Part shown: one piece after another, positions 37,430-46,632 of the stretch
How positions within the stretch are numbered: the first letter of the stretch is position 1
Layout of the letters: each line of letters opens with the position of its first letter
Source of the DNA: an uncultured beta proteobacterium
GTDB taxonomy: Bacteria > Pseudomonadota > Gammaproteobacteria > Burkholderiales > Burkholderiaceae_C
Reading direction: 5' to 3'
DNA: 64,000 nt
Assembly (NCBI GenBank): GCA_903838565.1
Contig: CAILZB010000058.1
Span: 1 to 64,000 of the forward strand
Program-made: the position numbers and the translations under genes
Notes under the pieces: model-generated
What the model was told of the DNA's origin: nothing
Databases searched by the model: none
The model's input: only the letters and a program-made list of their open reading frames with translations

Positions 37430-38406
37430 ATCCAGAGATTCAATCCATGGGAAAGGTCGCGGTGCTGATGGGCGGCCTGTCGGCGGAGCGCGAGATCTCG
37501 CTGCTGTCGGGCCGGGGCGTGCTGCAGGCGCTGCGCGACAGCGGCGTGGATGCGCACGCTTTCGATCCGGCGCAGCGCGATCTGAGCGAACTCAAGACGG
37601 AAGGCTTTTCACGCTGCTTCATCGCCTTGCATGGCCGATTCGGTGAAGACGGAACGGTGCAGGGCGCGCTCGAATGGCTGCGCATTCCCTACACCGGCTC
37701 GGGCGTGATGGCCTCCAGCATCGCCATGGACAAGGTCATGACCAAGCGCGTCTGGCAGTCGGTGGGATTGCCGACACCGCGCTATGTCGTTCTCAGCCCC
37801 GAACAGCAGCAGCGCGAGCAGGTCCGCGCCGTGCCCGATGAACTGGGTCTGCCGCTGATCGTGAAACCGCCGCGCGAAGGCTCTTCCATCGGAGTCAGCA
37901 AGGTTCTGGGGTATTCGCAGATGCAGGACGCGGTGTCGCTGTCGGCGCGCTACGACCCGGACGTGCTGTGCGAGGAATTCATCGCCGGCGAGGAAGTCAC
38001 CTGCCCGATCGTGGGTTCCGGGGCCGACGCGCACACGCTGCCGGTGGTGCGCATCAGCGCGCCCGAGGGCGCCTACGACTACCAGAACAAGTATTTCACC
38101 GACGTCGTCTCCTACCAGTGCCCCAGCGGCTTGCCGCAGGCCGAGGAACAGGAGATCTCGCGCATCGTGCTGGCTGCCTTCAAGGCCCTGGGTTGCCGCG
38201 GCTGGGCGCGCGCCGATCTGATGATTCGCGCCAGCGACCGCAAGCCGTTCCTGCTGGAGATGAACACCTCGCCCGGAATGACCAGCCATTCGTTGGTACC
38301 CATGTCGGCGCGCGCTGCCGGCATCAGCTACGAAGCGCTGTGCCTGTCGCTGCTCAAGCTTGCCAGCCTGGATTACCCCGGCGCGGCGCAAGGGGCAAAA
38401 GAATGA
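37426..38406 (+). CDS. ddlB: D-alanine--D-alanine ligase
   Basis: ATP-grasp ligase (326 residues) that makes the D-Ala-D-Ala dipeptide used by MurF. Motifs are [62 protein letters not shown] and [16 protein letters not shown]. The start is GTG at 37426, with AAGGAG (37413-37418) seven bases upstream. An in-frame ATG ([10 protein letters not shown]) at residue 8 is a weaker alternative. It overlaps ftsQ as ATGA. Confidence 0.97.
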   Translation: MNPEIQSMGKVAVLMGGLSAEREISLLSGRGVLQALRDSGVDAHAFDPAQRDLSELKTEGFSRCFIALHGRFGEDGTVQGALEWLRIPYTGSGVMASSIAMDKVMTKRVWQSVGLPTPRYVVLSPEQQQREQVRAVPDELGLPLIVKPPREGSSIGVSKVLGYSQMQDAVSLSARYDPDVLCEEFIAGEEVTCPIVGSGADAHTLPVVRISAPEGAYDYQNKYFTDVVSYQCPSGLPQAEEQEISRIVLAAFKALGCRGWARADLMIRASDRKPFLLEMNTSPGMTSHSLVPMSARAAGISYEALCLSLLKLASLDYPGAAQGAKE

Positions 38407-39209
38407 GTCCTGCCATGCCCGCGCCGATGGACGTGAAGCTCATGAATGTGACTGCGAGCGCGCTGTTCCTGGTGTTCGCGGGCCTGGTGCTGGCGGCGCT
38501 GCTGGGTTGGGCCATGCGCCATCCGGTGTTTGCCATCCGCGGCATCACAGTGCAGGGCGAGGTCGCGCACACCAACGCCGTCACGCTGCGCGCCAACGTC
38601 ATGCCGCAGCTCTCGGGCAGCCTGTTCACGCTCGATCTGGCGCAGGCGCGCTCCGCCTTTGAAGCCCTGCCCTGGGTGCGCCGCGCGGTGGTCCGGCGCG
38701 AATTCCCGAATCGGCTGCGGGTGCAACTGCAGGAGCAGCACACGGCGGCCTTCTGGGGCGCGCAGGACGAGTCGCTGCTGGTGAACAACTTTGGCGAAGT
38801 GTTCGAGGCGAACGTCGGCGAGGTCGAGCAGGAGAACCTGCCGCGCCTGGTCGGGCCCGATGGTCAGGCCGCGCAGACGCTCAGGATGTACCGAGAACTC
38901 GCTCCCCGGTTTGCGGCGCTGGACGCGACGCTGGATCAACTGCAGCTCTCGGCCAGCGGTGGCTGGCGCGCCACGCTGGACACGGGTGCCGTGATCGAAC
39001 TGGGCAGCGGCACGGCGGCCGAACTCTCGGCCAGGGTGCAGCGTTTTGCGCTGACGCTGACGCAGGTGGCGAGCCGCTACGGGCGCCACGTCGATGCCCT
39101 GGAATCGGCCGACCTGCGTTATGCAGAAGGTTATGCGCTGCGGCTGCAGGGTGTCTCCACCTTGGCTGCGGCCACTTCAAAAACAAGCAATCCACAGACC
39201 CACAGGTGA
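38403..39209 (+). CDS. ftsQ: Cell division protein FtsQ
   Basis: The 268-residue bitopic divisome protein has a membrane helix at about 17-38. The periplasmic POTRA domain ([20 protein letters not shown]) and the beta domain ([42 protein letters not shown]) follow. It links FtsBL to the rest of the divisome. The start lies in an ATGA overlap with ddlB. The C-terminal tail ([15 protein letters not shown]) is likely disordered. ftsA follows after four bases. Confidence 0.95.
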   Translation: MSPAMPAPMDVKLMNVTASALFLVFAGLVLAALLGWAMRHPVFAIRGITVQGEVAHTNAVTLRANVMPQLSGSLFTLDLAQARSAFEALPWVRRAVVRREFPNRLRVQLQEQHTAAFWGAQDESLLVNNFGEVFEANVGEVEQENLPRLVGPDGQAAQTLRMYRELAPRFAALDATLDQLQLSASGGWRATLDTGAVIELGSGTAAELSARVQRFALTLTQVASRYGRHVDALESADLRYAEGYALRLQGVSTLAAATSKTSNPQTHR

Positions 39210-39213
39210 ACGC

Positions 39214-40443
39214 ATGGCAAAAGAATACAAAGACCTGGTCGTAGGACTGGACATCGGAACCGCCAAAGTGATGGTGGTCGTGGCCGAGGTGCTGCTCACA
39301 GGCGAGCTCAAGCTCGCCGGCCTGGGCATCGCGCCCAGCACCGGCCTGAAACGCGGCGTGGTGGTGAACATTGACGCCACCGTGCAGAGCATCCAGATGG
39401 CGCTCAAGGAAGCCGAACTGATGGCGGACTGCAAGATCACGCGCGTCTACACCGGCATCACCGGCAGCCACATCCGCGGCATCAACTCCAGCGGCATGGT
39501 GGCGATCAAGGACCGCGAGGTCAGTGCCACCGACGTGGCGCGCGTGCTCGAGACCGCCAAGGCCATCAACATCTCCACGGATCAGCGCGTGCTGCTGGTG
39601 GAGCCGCAGGAATTCGTGATCGACGGGCAGGACGTGAAGGAGCCCATCGGCATGAGCGGCATCCGGCTCGAAGCCAAGGTGCACATCGTGACCGGCGCCC
39701 AGACCGCGGCCGAGAACATCCTCAAGTGCGTGCGCCGCTGCGGCCTGGAAGTCGATCAGCTGATGCTCAATCCGCTGGCGTCCAGTCTGGCGGTGCTGAC
39801 CGACGACGAGCGCGAACTCGGCGTGGCGCTGGTCGACATCGGTGCCGGCACCACCGACGTGGCGATCTTCACCAACGGCGCGATTCGCCATACCTCGGTG
39901 ATCCCGATTGCCGGAGACCTGATCACCAGCGACATCGCCATGGCGCTGCGCACACCGACGCGCGACGCCGAAGAGATCAAGGTCGAGAGCGGTTACGCGA
40001 AGCAGCTGTTGACCGACCCCGACACTCAGGTCGAAGTGCCGGGTCTGGGCGACCGCGGTCCGCGCATGCTGAGCCGCCAGGTGCTCGCCGGCGTGATCGA
40101 GCCGCGGGTGGAGGAGATCTACTCGCTGGTGCAGCAGGTGATACGCGAGTCGGGCTACGAAGAGGTGCTGTCTTCGGGCATCGTCATCACCGGCGGCAGC
40201 GCCGTCATGCCGGGCATGGTGGAGCTGGGTGAAGACATCTTCTTGAAGCCCGTGCGTCGGGGTATCCCCAAGTATTCGGGCGCACTCTCCGACATGGTGG
40301 CTCAGCCCCGCGCCGCGACCGTGATGGGCATGCTGGAGGAGGCGCGCATGGCGCGCTTTCGCGGCCTGAAGGTGGCGCAAAAGAATGGCTCGATGCAGAC
40401 CGCCATGGGTCGCGTCAAGGACTGGTTTGTAGGCAACTTTTGA
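39214..40443 (+). CDS. ftsA: Cell division protein FtsA
   Basis: Actin-like ATPase (409 residues) that tethers FtsZ to the membrane. Landmarks are LVVGLDIGTAKVMVVV (phosphate 1), EPQEFVIDGQ, the 1C subdomain, ALVDIGAGTTDVAIF (phosphate 2), and IVITGGSAVMPGMVELGE (adenosine). The C-terminal MGRVKDWFVGNF is the amphipathic membrane-targeting helix. I chose the ATG at 39214 over the longer open frame, which lies inside ftsQ. A 168-base gap before ftsZ may hold a separate ftsZ promoter. Confidence 0.98.
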   Translation: MAKEYKDLVVGLDIGTAKVMVVVAEVLLTGELKLAGLGIAPSTGLKRGVVVNIDATVQSIQMALKEAELMADCKITRVYTGITGSHIRGINSSGMVAIKDREVSATDVARVLETAKAINISTDQRVLLVEPQEFVIDGQDVKEPIGMSGIRLEAKVHIVTGAQTAAENILKCVRRCGLEVDQLMLNPLASSLAVLTDDERELGVALVDIGAGTTDVAIFTNGAIRHTSVIPIAGDLITSDIAMALRTPTRDAEEIKVESGYAKQLLTDPDTQVEVPGLGDRGPRMLSRQVLAGVIEPRVEEIYSLVQQVIRESGYEEVLSSGIVITGGSAVMPGMVELGEDIFLKPVRRGIPKYSGALSDMVAQPRAATVMGMLEEARMARFRGLKVAQKNGSMQTAMGRVKDWFVGNF

Positions 40444-40611
40444 TGGGAATCGACATGAATCCATGCTGCATTTCGAGCGACCCCATCGTGACGATGAGCG
40501 CGCGTGCGTCAGGTCAACACTGGCGATGGCGGTGCACCGATCCGCCCTCATGAAGACGCGACAAGAACACATGAACAAACAATTTTGGCAACTGCAATTC
40601 AGGAGAAAAAT

Positions 40612-41844
40612 ATGAGCATCGAAATGATCGAAGTCGAGGAATTCAATTTGGGCACGCAGATCAAGGTGATCGGTGTCGGCGGCGGCGGCGGCAATGCGGT
40701 GGAGCACATGATCGGCTGCGCCGTGCAGGGCGTGGAGTTTGTCTGCGCCAACACCGATGCGCAGGCGCTGAGCCGCAGCGCCGCGCACAAGACGGTGCAG
40801 CTGGGCGTGACGGGCCTGGGCGCGGGCAGCAAGCCCGACAAGGGACGCGACGCAGCGCAGGCGGCGGAGCAGGATATCCGCGCGGCCATCGACGGCGCGC
40901 ACATGCTCTTCATCACCGCTGGCATGGGCGGCGGCACCGGCACCGGCGCGGCACCGGTGATTGCGCGCATCGCCAAGGAGATGGGCATCCTCACCGTAGG
41001 CGTGGTGACCAAGCCCTTCGACTGGGAAGGTGGCCGGCGCATGAGCAATGCCGACGCGGGTCTGGCCGAACTCGAAGCGAATGTCGATTCGCTGATCGTG
41101 GTGCTGAACGAGAAACTGCTCGAAGTGCTGGGCGACGACATCACCCAGGACGAGGCTTTTGCCCATGCCAATGACGTGCTGAAGAATGCCGTCGGCGGTA
41201 TCGCGGAAATCATCAATGTTCCTGGTCTGGTGAACGTCGACTTCGAAGACGTGCGTACCGTCATGGGCGAACCCGGCAAGGCGATGATGGGAACCGCCGT
41301 GGCCGCCGGCCCGGATCGCGCCCGCATCGCATCCGAGCAGGCCGTGGCCTGCCCGCTGCTCGAAGGCATCGACCTCTCGGGAGCCAAGGGTGTGCTGGTG
41401 CTGGTGAGCACGGCCAAGGGTTCGCTCAAGTTGAGCGAGTCCAAGCTGGCGATGAACACCATCCGCGCCTACGCCTCGCCCGATGCGCACGTGATTTACG
41501 GCACCGCGCACGATGACAGCCTGGGCGAGCAGATCCGCGTCACGGTCGTGGCAACGGGCCTGTCCCGCCAGGGCATGCGCCGCACGGCCCCGCCGCTGCA
41601 GGTGCTGCGCACCGGCACCGACAACGTGCCGTTTCATGTGCCCACGCTGAACTCGGTCGTCACTGGCAGCGGTGCGCAAGCCTCGGCCCCCACGGGTGCG
41701 GCGTCGCCCGACTACGGCAGCATGTCCGTGCCCAGCGTCTGGCGCACGAATCGCACGCAGGCCGCAGCCAAGGTCGACGCCCTGTCATCGGGCGGCATGG
41801 ACGACTTCGAGATCCCGGCGTTTTTGCGCAAACAGGCGGATTGA
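40612..41844 (+). CDS. ftsZ: Cell division protein FtsZ
   Basis: Tubulin-like GTPase (410 residues) that forms the Z ring. The GTP-binding loop GVGGGGGNAVEHM, the tubulin signature GMGGGTGTGAAPVIA and the T7 segment ITQDEAFAHANDVLKNAVGG are present. A variable linker leads to the C-terminal peptide DDFEIPAFLRKQAD, which binds FtsA and ZipA. AGGAG six bases before the ATG at 40612 decides the start. It is the last gene of the dcw cluster here. Confidence 0.98.
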   Translation: MSIEMIEVEEFNLGTQIKVIGVGGGGGNAVEHMIGCAVQGVEFVCANTDAQALSRSAAHKTVQLGVTGLGAGSKPDKGRDAAQAAEQDIRAAIDGAHMLFITAGMGGGTGTGAAPVIARIAKEMGILTVGVVTKPFDWEGGRRMSNADAGLAELEANVDSLIVVLNEKLLEVLGDDITQDEAFAHANDVLKNAVGGIAEIINVPGLVNVDFEDVRTVMGEPGKAMMGTAVAAGPDRARIASEQAVACPLLEGIDLSGAKGVLVLVSTAKGSLKLSESKLAMNTIRAYASPDAHVIYGTAHDDSLGEQIRVTVVATGLSRQGMRRTAPPLQVLRTGTDNVPFHVPTLNSVVTGSGAQASAPTGAASPDYGSMSVPSVWRTNRTQAAAKVDALSSGGMDDFEIPAFLRKQAD

Positions 41845-41851
41845 GTCTTGT

Positions 41852-41881
41852 CTGCGCATCCGGCACTGGCTGGATGCGCAG
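41852..41881 (+). terminator. Hairpin after ftsZ
   Basis: CTGCGCATCC (41852-41861) pairs perfectly with GGATGCGCAG (41872-41881) around a 10-base loop, seven bases after the ftsZ stop and before the convergent HDOD gene. No T-run follows, but the 10-bp stem and position suit the end of the dcw transcript. Confidence 0.55.
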
Positions 41882-41920
41882 GTCGGGTCAGCCTCGGGGG
41901 CGCAACCCGATACCTTCGGC

Positions 41921-43198
41921 CTAGCTGCCGAACGTGCGGGCGCGGCTGCGTCGGCGCCGCTCGCCGAACTCGCCGCTGGCGGGCACGACGTAGAGCGAAG
42001 CCAGCAGGCGCAGCAATACGCGGTTCACTTCCTCGATGTCCATTTCGTGCTGCTCGCACAGCAGGCGCGTCTGGATCGTGTCTTCGTGTTCCATCGCCGT
42101 GGCGATCGCCAGGCTCGGCTCATACGGGCCGGTGTGCGCCACCGTGGCTTCGAATATCCGTTCCGACAGGGGCAGGGTCTGCACCGCGGTCCCCAGCGGT
42201 TCGCCCAGCAGCATGTCGAGCTGCGAGAACAGGCCGCACAGGTAAACCTCGCGCTGCAGTTCGTGCTCTTCGCCTGCGTCCAGCAGGGTTTCCATCAGTC
42301 GGGCGCGCAGCACGATCGCCGTCGTGATCGGCTTCAGGTCGGCGTCGTCCATGGCCGACGGCAGCTGCTGCTCGAGCCAGCGTTCGAGCGAGGTGTAGCC
42401 GATCATCATGAGCGCGCGCCGCAGCGAATCGATGCCCGACTGCAGGCCCAGCGTGGGCGAATTGGCGTGCGCCAGAAAGCGGTAGACCAGCACCGGGTCC
42501 TGGCTCATGATCTGCTCGATCACCTCCATGGATTCGTCGGCGCGAACGATGCGCAGCACCTTGGCGACGAGTTCGCGCGAGGGCTCCAGCGTCTGATGCC
42601 GGTAGCAGTGCAGCACATCGTCCGCAGGCCAGCCGCAAAGCGCCTGGGCGTGGCGCTGGTCCAGGCAATGGTGCATCAGCGTGCGGCTGGCGACGCCTTC
42701 GTACAGCTGCTCGGCCAGCACCGGGCTGTGCTGCGGCGTGGTCCCGGGCTCCAGCGACTGGGCGCACACGCGCACCGCCTGCACTGCGTCCTCTGGGGAG
42801 AGCGTCAGCAGGCATTTCTCGAAACACGCGGCCACTTCGGGGTCGGGCAATTGGGCCGAGTTGCCGCGCCACACCAGGAACAGTCCCCGTTCGTGCGCCG
42901 CAAAGACGGCCTGCAGCGTCACCAGGTCATCGAGCCATTCGCTCTTGACCTCGATCCACGGCGCCTTGGCAGGCGCGTGCTCCAGCAGTTCGTGCAGCAG
43001 GCTGGGCGTCTGCGGCGAGAGCAGCAGCGGTGGCGAGTGCGGCGTCCACATTTCTTCCAGCGTGCGCAGCAGATGGCGCGCGTCCACCGGGTGCACCGGG
43101 TCGACCTCGATGAACAGCTGCACACCCGCGAGCTCGCGCAGCCGGTTCCACATGGGCCTGTAGCCCAGCACGATGGTGCCAAGAACCGACTTGGTCAT
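41921..43198 (-). CDS. HDOD domain protein with a degenerate EAL-like N-terminus
   Basis: The 425-residue protein begins with an EAL-like region (about 1-190) lacking the E-A/V-L and metal ligands. A HDOD domain follows from about 205 (ELVAKVLRIVRADESMEVIEQIMSQDPVLVYRFL, then LGLQSGIDSLRRALMMIGYTSLERWL). This EAL-HDOD layout matches the CdgJ/YuxH group, which does not cut c-di-GMP but affects motility or signalling. It starts six bases after the flgL stop, so it is the terminal gene of the flg operon. A role in motility control is likely but inferred. The C-terminus is Arg-rich (GERRRRSRARTFGS). Confidence 0.82.
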   Translation of the reverse strand: MTKSVLGTIVLGYRPMWNRLRELAGVQLFIEVDPVHPVDARHLLRTLEEMWTPHSPPLLLSPQTPSLLHELLEHAPAKAPWIEVKSEWLDDLVTLQAVFAAHERGLFLVWRGNSAQLPDPEVAACFEKCLLTLSPEDAVQAVRVCAQSLEPGTTPQHSPVLAEQLYEGVASRTLMHHCLDQRHAQALCGWPADDVLHCYRHQTLEPSRELVAKVLRIVRADESMEVIEQIMSQDPVLVYRFLAHANSPTLGLQSGIDSLRRALMMIGYTSLERWLEQQLPSAMDDADLKPITTAIVLRARLMETLLDAGEEHELQREVYLCGLFSQLDMLLGEPLGTAVQTLPLSERIFEATVAHTGPYEPSLAIATAMEHEDTIQTRLLCEQHEMDIEEVNRVLLRLLASLYVVPASGEFGERRRRSRARTFGS

Positions 43199-43204
43199 GT
43201 TGGA

Positions 43205-44434
43205 TCAACCGATGTAATTGAACAATGAAAGTTTCTGGATTTGGGCGTAGGACTGCAGCGCGGCACTGAAGCCGGTTTGCTGATTCTGGAAGTCCGAAAT
43301 GGCTTGTACCATATTCACGTCCTGGGCACTGGACCGGTCGGCTTCGGCCTGGGTGGCGCCGGCAGTCTGCGCCGCGCCAATGGTGTCGGAGCGGTTCATC
43401 AGGTCGCCCGCCAGTCCGCGCGCAGCCTGCAGGCGGTTGATGCCCAGGTCGATGTTCGCCAGCGCCTGGCCCACGGCCTGGCTGGCCACCAGACTGCTGG
43501 GCGCGGAGCCGATGTCGGCGATGGCCTTGTCCATGACGCCAAAGATGCTGGTGTTGGCCTGAATGTTCAGGGTGTCGAGAGACTGCGGCGTGCCGGTGAC
43601 GGTGAGTGACAGTCCGTCAAACGTGATAGGCGTGCCCGAGGTGAAATTGGCCGGGGCGCTGGTGACGGCAGCGGCAGGTGGCGTGGTCTGGGTCACCGTG
43701 TACTGCATCGTGCCCAGCAGGGCGTTCGCCTGGAACTGGATCTGGTAGCTGCTGTTGGGCGTGGGCACCGTCGTCGGCGGCGACTGCAGCGTGACAGCGC
43801 CGGTGGACGTGAGACCGGCGTTGGTCGAATAGCTCACGTTGAAGCTTGCGTCCTGCCCCGGCTTGAACATGAAGGCCTTGTCGCCGTCGAGCGCAGCAGG
43901 GATCGAGACGGAGGTGCTCGAGGTCTGACCGGCGATGCCGTTGAAGGTGTAGGTGCCGGGCGAGGAACTTTGCTGCACGAAGGGCGCGAGCGCGCTGCCC
44001 AGCGCGCCGAACAGCGGGTTGCCGTTGGCGTCGGTGGTGTTGGAGAGGGAAAAGACCTGGTCGCGCAGGCTCGTGAGCTGCTGCGCCACCGTCTGCCGAT
44101 CGGCGGGAGACAGGGTCGCATTGCCTGCGCTCACGACCAACTGGCGGAACGACTGCAGCGCGTCCACGGCGCTGCCCAGCGTGGACTCGGCCGAGGTGAT
44201 GGCGTCCTTTTGCAGGCCCAGCGCCTTCTGGTCGGATTGGATGCGCGCAAGGCGCGTGATGGCCCGTTCCGCCTGCGCCGCTCCGACGGGATCGTCGGCC
44301 GGATGGGCGTTCTTCAGACCCGAGGTGAGGCTTTGCTGCAGCGTCGACAGGGACACTTGGCGATCGTTCAGGTTGGCGACCGAATTGGTGTAGCTGTTGG
44401 CTGTTCCCAGCCGCAAGAATGAGTTGATGGTCAT
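43205..44434 (-). CDS. flgL: Flagellar hook-filament junction protein FlgL
   Basis: HAP3, 409 residues. It has a conserved flagellin-like N-terminal helix pair (TANSYTNSVANLNDRQVSLSTLQQSLTSGLK, shown in pieces) and a C-terminal helix (DVNMVQAISDFQNQQTGFSA, ending LSLFNYIG). The middle is a variable domain rich in Thr and Ser. FlgL joins the hook-associated FlgK to the filament. GGGAG six bases before the ATG at 44434 decides the start. Confidence 0.95.
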   Translation of the reverse strand: MTINSFLRLGTANSYTNSVANLNDRQVSLSTLQQSLTSGLKNAHPADDPVGAAQAERAITRLARIQSDQKALGLQKDAITSAESTLGSAVDALQSFRQLVVSAGNATLSPADRQTVAQQLTSLRDQVFSLSNTTDANGNPLFGALGSALAPFVQQSSSPGTYTFNGIAGQTSSTSVSIPAALDGDKAFMFKPGQDASFNVSYSTNAGLTSTGAVTLQSPPTTVPTPNSSYQIQFQANALLGTMQYTVTQTTPPAAAVTSAPANFTSGTPITFDGLSLTVTGTPQSLDTLNIQANTSIFGVMDKAIADIGSAPSSLVASQAVGQALANIDLGINRLQAARGLAGDLMNRSDTIGAAQTAGATQAEADRSSAQDVNMVQAISDFQNQQTGFSAALQSYAQIQKLSLFNYIG

Positions 44435-44454
44435 GGTGTGCTCCCGGCTGCTGC

Positions 44455-46632
44455 TCAAGCGCCCAGGCTCTGAAGCAGGCTGGTGAAAATCGTCTGCCCG
44501 ATCTGCAGCACCTTGGCAGACGCCTGATAGGCCTGCTGGAACTGCAGCAGCTTGGCCGCCTCCTCGTCCAGGTTCACGCCCGAGACCGCGGCCTTGTTCA
44601 TCTGCGCATTGGTCGCGATCGCCTTCGAAGTGGAGGCGGCAAAGCCGGCGGTTTGTGCCAGCACCCCGACCTGCGATATCGCCGCAGCGTAGCCGTCGGT
44701 CAGCGGCGCACCGTCGAACAAGGTCGTGTCGCGCAGGTTCACCAGTGCGGTGGCGTTGCCCGAATTGGTGGACAGGTAATTCTTCGGTGAGGGCCCCATC
44801 GAGAGCGTGTCGCCCGTCACCGGTGCGCCGCTGACCGTCATGGTCCAGCCGTTGTAGCTGATGGTCGCCCCTGGCGTATAGGGAACGGATACGGGATTGC
44901 CGGTCCCGGTCCCGACCACGTCGAAGGTGCCGGCAAGCGCGTTGAAGGTCAGCGTCACGGGTTTGAGCAGATTCGCGTTCGGCGTCTGCACCTGCGTGCT
45001 GGTCACGACCAGCGTGCCGGTGTTGCTGGCGCCCGCGCTGGACTGTACGTTGATGGTGGGCCCCACGGTGATCGTGTCGCCCGTTTTCGGCAGGCCCGTG
45101 AGCGTCATGCTCCAGCCGTTGTAGCTGATCGGCTGGCCCGGCGTGTAGGGCACGTTCACCGGGTTGCCGGTGCCCGTGCCCACGACGTTGAAGGTGCCAG
45201 TGGCCGCGTTGAAGGTGAGCTGGACGGACTGGGTCAGGTTGGCATTCGGGGACTGTGCCTTCAGGTTGGCCACCGCCAGACCGCCCGCATTGGTGGTGGC
45301 GACGCTGGCCACGACCGGACTGGCCACGGCCAGGTCGGCGGGCGAGGTGAAGGAGGTGTCGATCTGACCGGCGGCTGTGGAAAAGGGCTTGAGCAGGAAG
45401 CGGTCACCGGCCACGGCGCCAGCGCTGGCGCTCAAGGTCAGCCCGTCGACCTGAACCGGAGGCGTGGCGAAATCAAAGGCCGTCACCTTGCCGTCGGACA
45501 GGCGCGTGATGTTGCCCGCGGTGCCGCTGGTGTAGGTCATCTGGTAGTCGGACACGGCAAAGGCGGTCGGGTCGCTCACGCTCAGGCTGATGTTTGCCGT
45601 TCCTCCATTGGTGGCGGCCGGCAAACCGGACGGCACGGCGGGTAGCTGGAACAGATTTCCACCGGGGTTGCCTTTCATGTCCAGCCCGAGTTGGTGCTGG
45701 GTGTTGACGACGCTGCCGATGGCCAGCGCCATGCGGCCCAGCAGGTTGCGACCCTGGGCCAGGTCCTTGTTCAGGAAGGTCATCAGCCCCTTGAGGCTGC
45801 CGCCGCCCAGATTGGTCTCGTCCATGGGGGCGCTCAGGCCGCCGGTCTTGATGGTCAGGGTATTGCTGCTGAAGTCGCCGGGATAGGTGCCGGGTGTCAG
45901 CGTCAGCGGGTTGGCGGTCGTGCCCTGCACCAGGGCCTGGCTGCCGGCCAGAAACACCGCGACGGTTCCGTCCGAATTCGGTATCGACGTGGTCTGCACG
46001 TACTGGTTGAGCTGGGTGATGAGCTGGTCGCGCTGGTCCAGCAAATCGTTCGGGCTCTGGCCAGTGCCGGTGCTGCGCGAAATCTTGTCATTGGCCGCAG
46101 CGATCTGTGTGGCCAGGCTGTTGATGGCCGTGACCGATTGCGCCAGCTGCGTCTGCACGCCCGACTGCAGCGCGTCCAGGCTGGCTGAACTGGACCGAAA
46201 CTGGGTCGCCATCTGGTTTGCATTGGCCAGCGCCACGGTGCGCGCCGTCAGATCGGTGGGTGCGCTGGCGACCGCCGAAAAGCTGTTGAGCATGGTGCTC
46301 ACGGCAGCCCCCAGGCCGTTGCTGCCTCCAGTAAAGATGTTTTCCAGCTGTGTCAGCTGGCTCGAGACCGTGTCGTCGGCCGCCTGCTGCGCCGCCGCCA
46401 GATTGGCCTGGGTATCGAGAAAGGCGCTGTAGTCGCGCATCACCGTCGTCACCGCCACGCCTTTGCCGACGTAGCCTGAGCCGCTGTTCTGTCCCTGCAC
46501 CTGCTGCAGCACCACGGTTTGGCGTGAATACCCTGGGGTGTTCACGTTGGCGATGTTGTTGCCCGCCGTTTGCAGCGCAGCCTGGTTCGCCAGCAGTGCG
46601 CTGGTGCCGACGTTGAGCAGGCCCACGCTCAT
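44455..46632 (-). CDS. flgK: Flagellar hook-associated protein FlgK with internal duplicated domain
   Basis: HAP1, 725 residues, longer than the roughly 550 of E. coli. The conserved N-terminus (LNVGTSALLANQAALQTAGNNIANVNTPGYSRQ) and C-terminus (SGVNLDEEAAKLLQFQQAYQASAKVLQ), shown here only as short landmarks, form the D0/D1 core. The extra length includes two homologous modules, residues 461-526 and 550-614, each with P-N-A-N-L, FNVVGTGTGNPV or FDVVGTGTGNPV, VPYTPG, ISYNGW and GDT. It overlaps flgJ by four bases. Confidence 0.95.
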   Translation of the reverse strand: MSVGLLNVGTSALLANQAALQTAGNNIANVNTPGYSRQTVVLQQVQGQNSGSGYVGKGVAVTTVMRDYSAFLDTQANLAAAQQAADDTVSSQLTQLENIFTGGSNGLGAAVSTMLNSFSAVASAPTDLTARTVALANANQMATQFRSSSASLDALQSGVQTQLAQSVTAINSLATQIAAANDKISRSTGTGQSPNDLLDQRDQLITQLNQYVQTTSIPNSDGTVAVFLAGSQALVQGTTANPLTLTPGTYPGDFSSNTLTIKTGGLSAPMDETNLGGGSLKGLMTFLNKDLAQGRNLLGRMALAIGSVVNTQHQLGLDMKGNPGGNLFQLPAVPSGLPAATNGGTANISLSVSDPTAFAVSDYQMTYTSGTAGNITRLSDGKVTAFDFATPPVQVDGLTLSASAGAVAGDRFLLKPFSTAAGQIDTSFTSPADLAVASPVVASVATTNAGGLAVANLKAQSPNANLTQSVQLTFNAATGTFNVVGTGTGNPVNVPYTPGQPISYNGWSMTLTGLPKTGDTITVGPTINVQSSAGASNTGTLVVTSTQVQTPNANLLKPVTLTFNALAGTFDVVGTGTGNPVSVPYTPGATISYNGWTMTVSGAPVTGDTLSMGPSPKNYLSTNSGNATALVNLRDTTLFDGAPLTDGYAAAISQVGVLAQTAGFAASTSKAIATNAQMNKAAVSGVNLDEEAAKLLQFQQAYQASAKVLQIGQTIFTSLLQSLGA
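44791..45252 (-). repeat. Two-copy coding duplication in flgK
   Basis: The copies lie at 45055-45252 and 44791-44985 and encode modules of about 65 residues separated by 23. They differ at many synonymous sites, so the duplication is old and the protein sequence has been kept. The repeats are surface-exposed insert domains rather than the polymerisation core. Confidence 0.75.

Noticed and set aside
40504-40611. Longer FtsZ starting 108 bases upstream
   Set aside because: The extra 36 residues are unlike any FtsZ N-terminus, and AGGAG directly precedes the ATG at 40612.
38881-41679. 932-residue open frame antisense to ftsQ, ftsA and ftsZ
   Set aside because: The His/Arg/Gly-rich composition is the normal shadow of GC-rich coding DNA; the plus-strand genes are certain.
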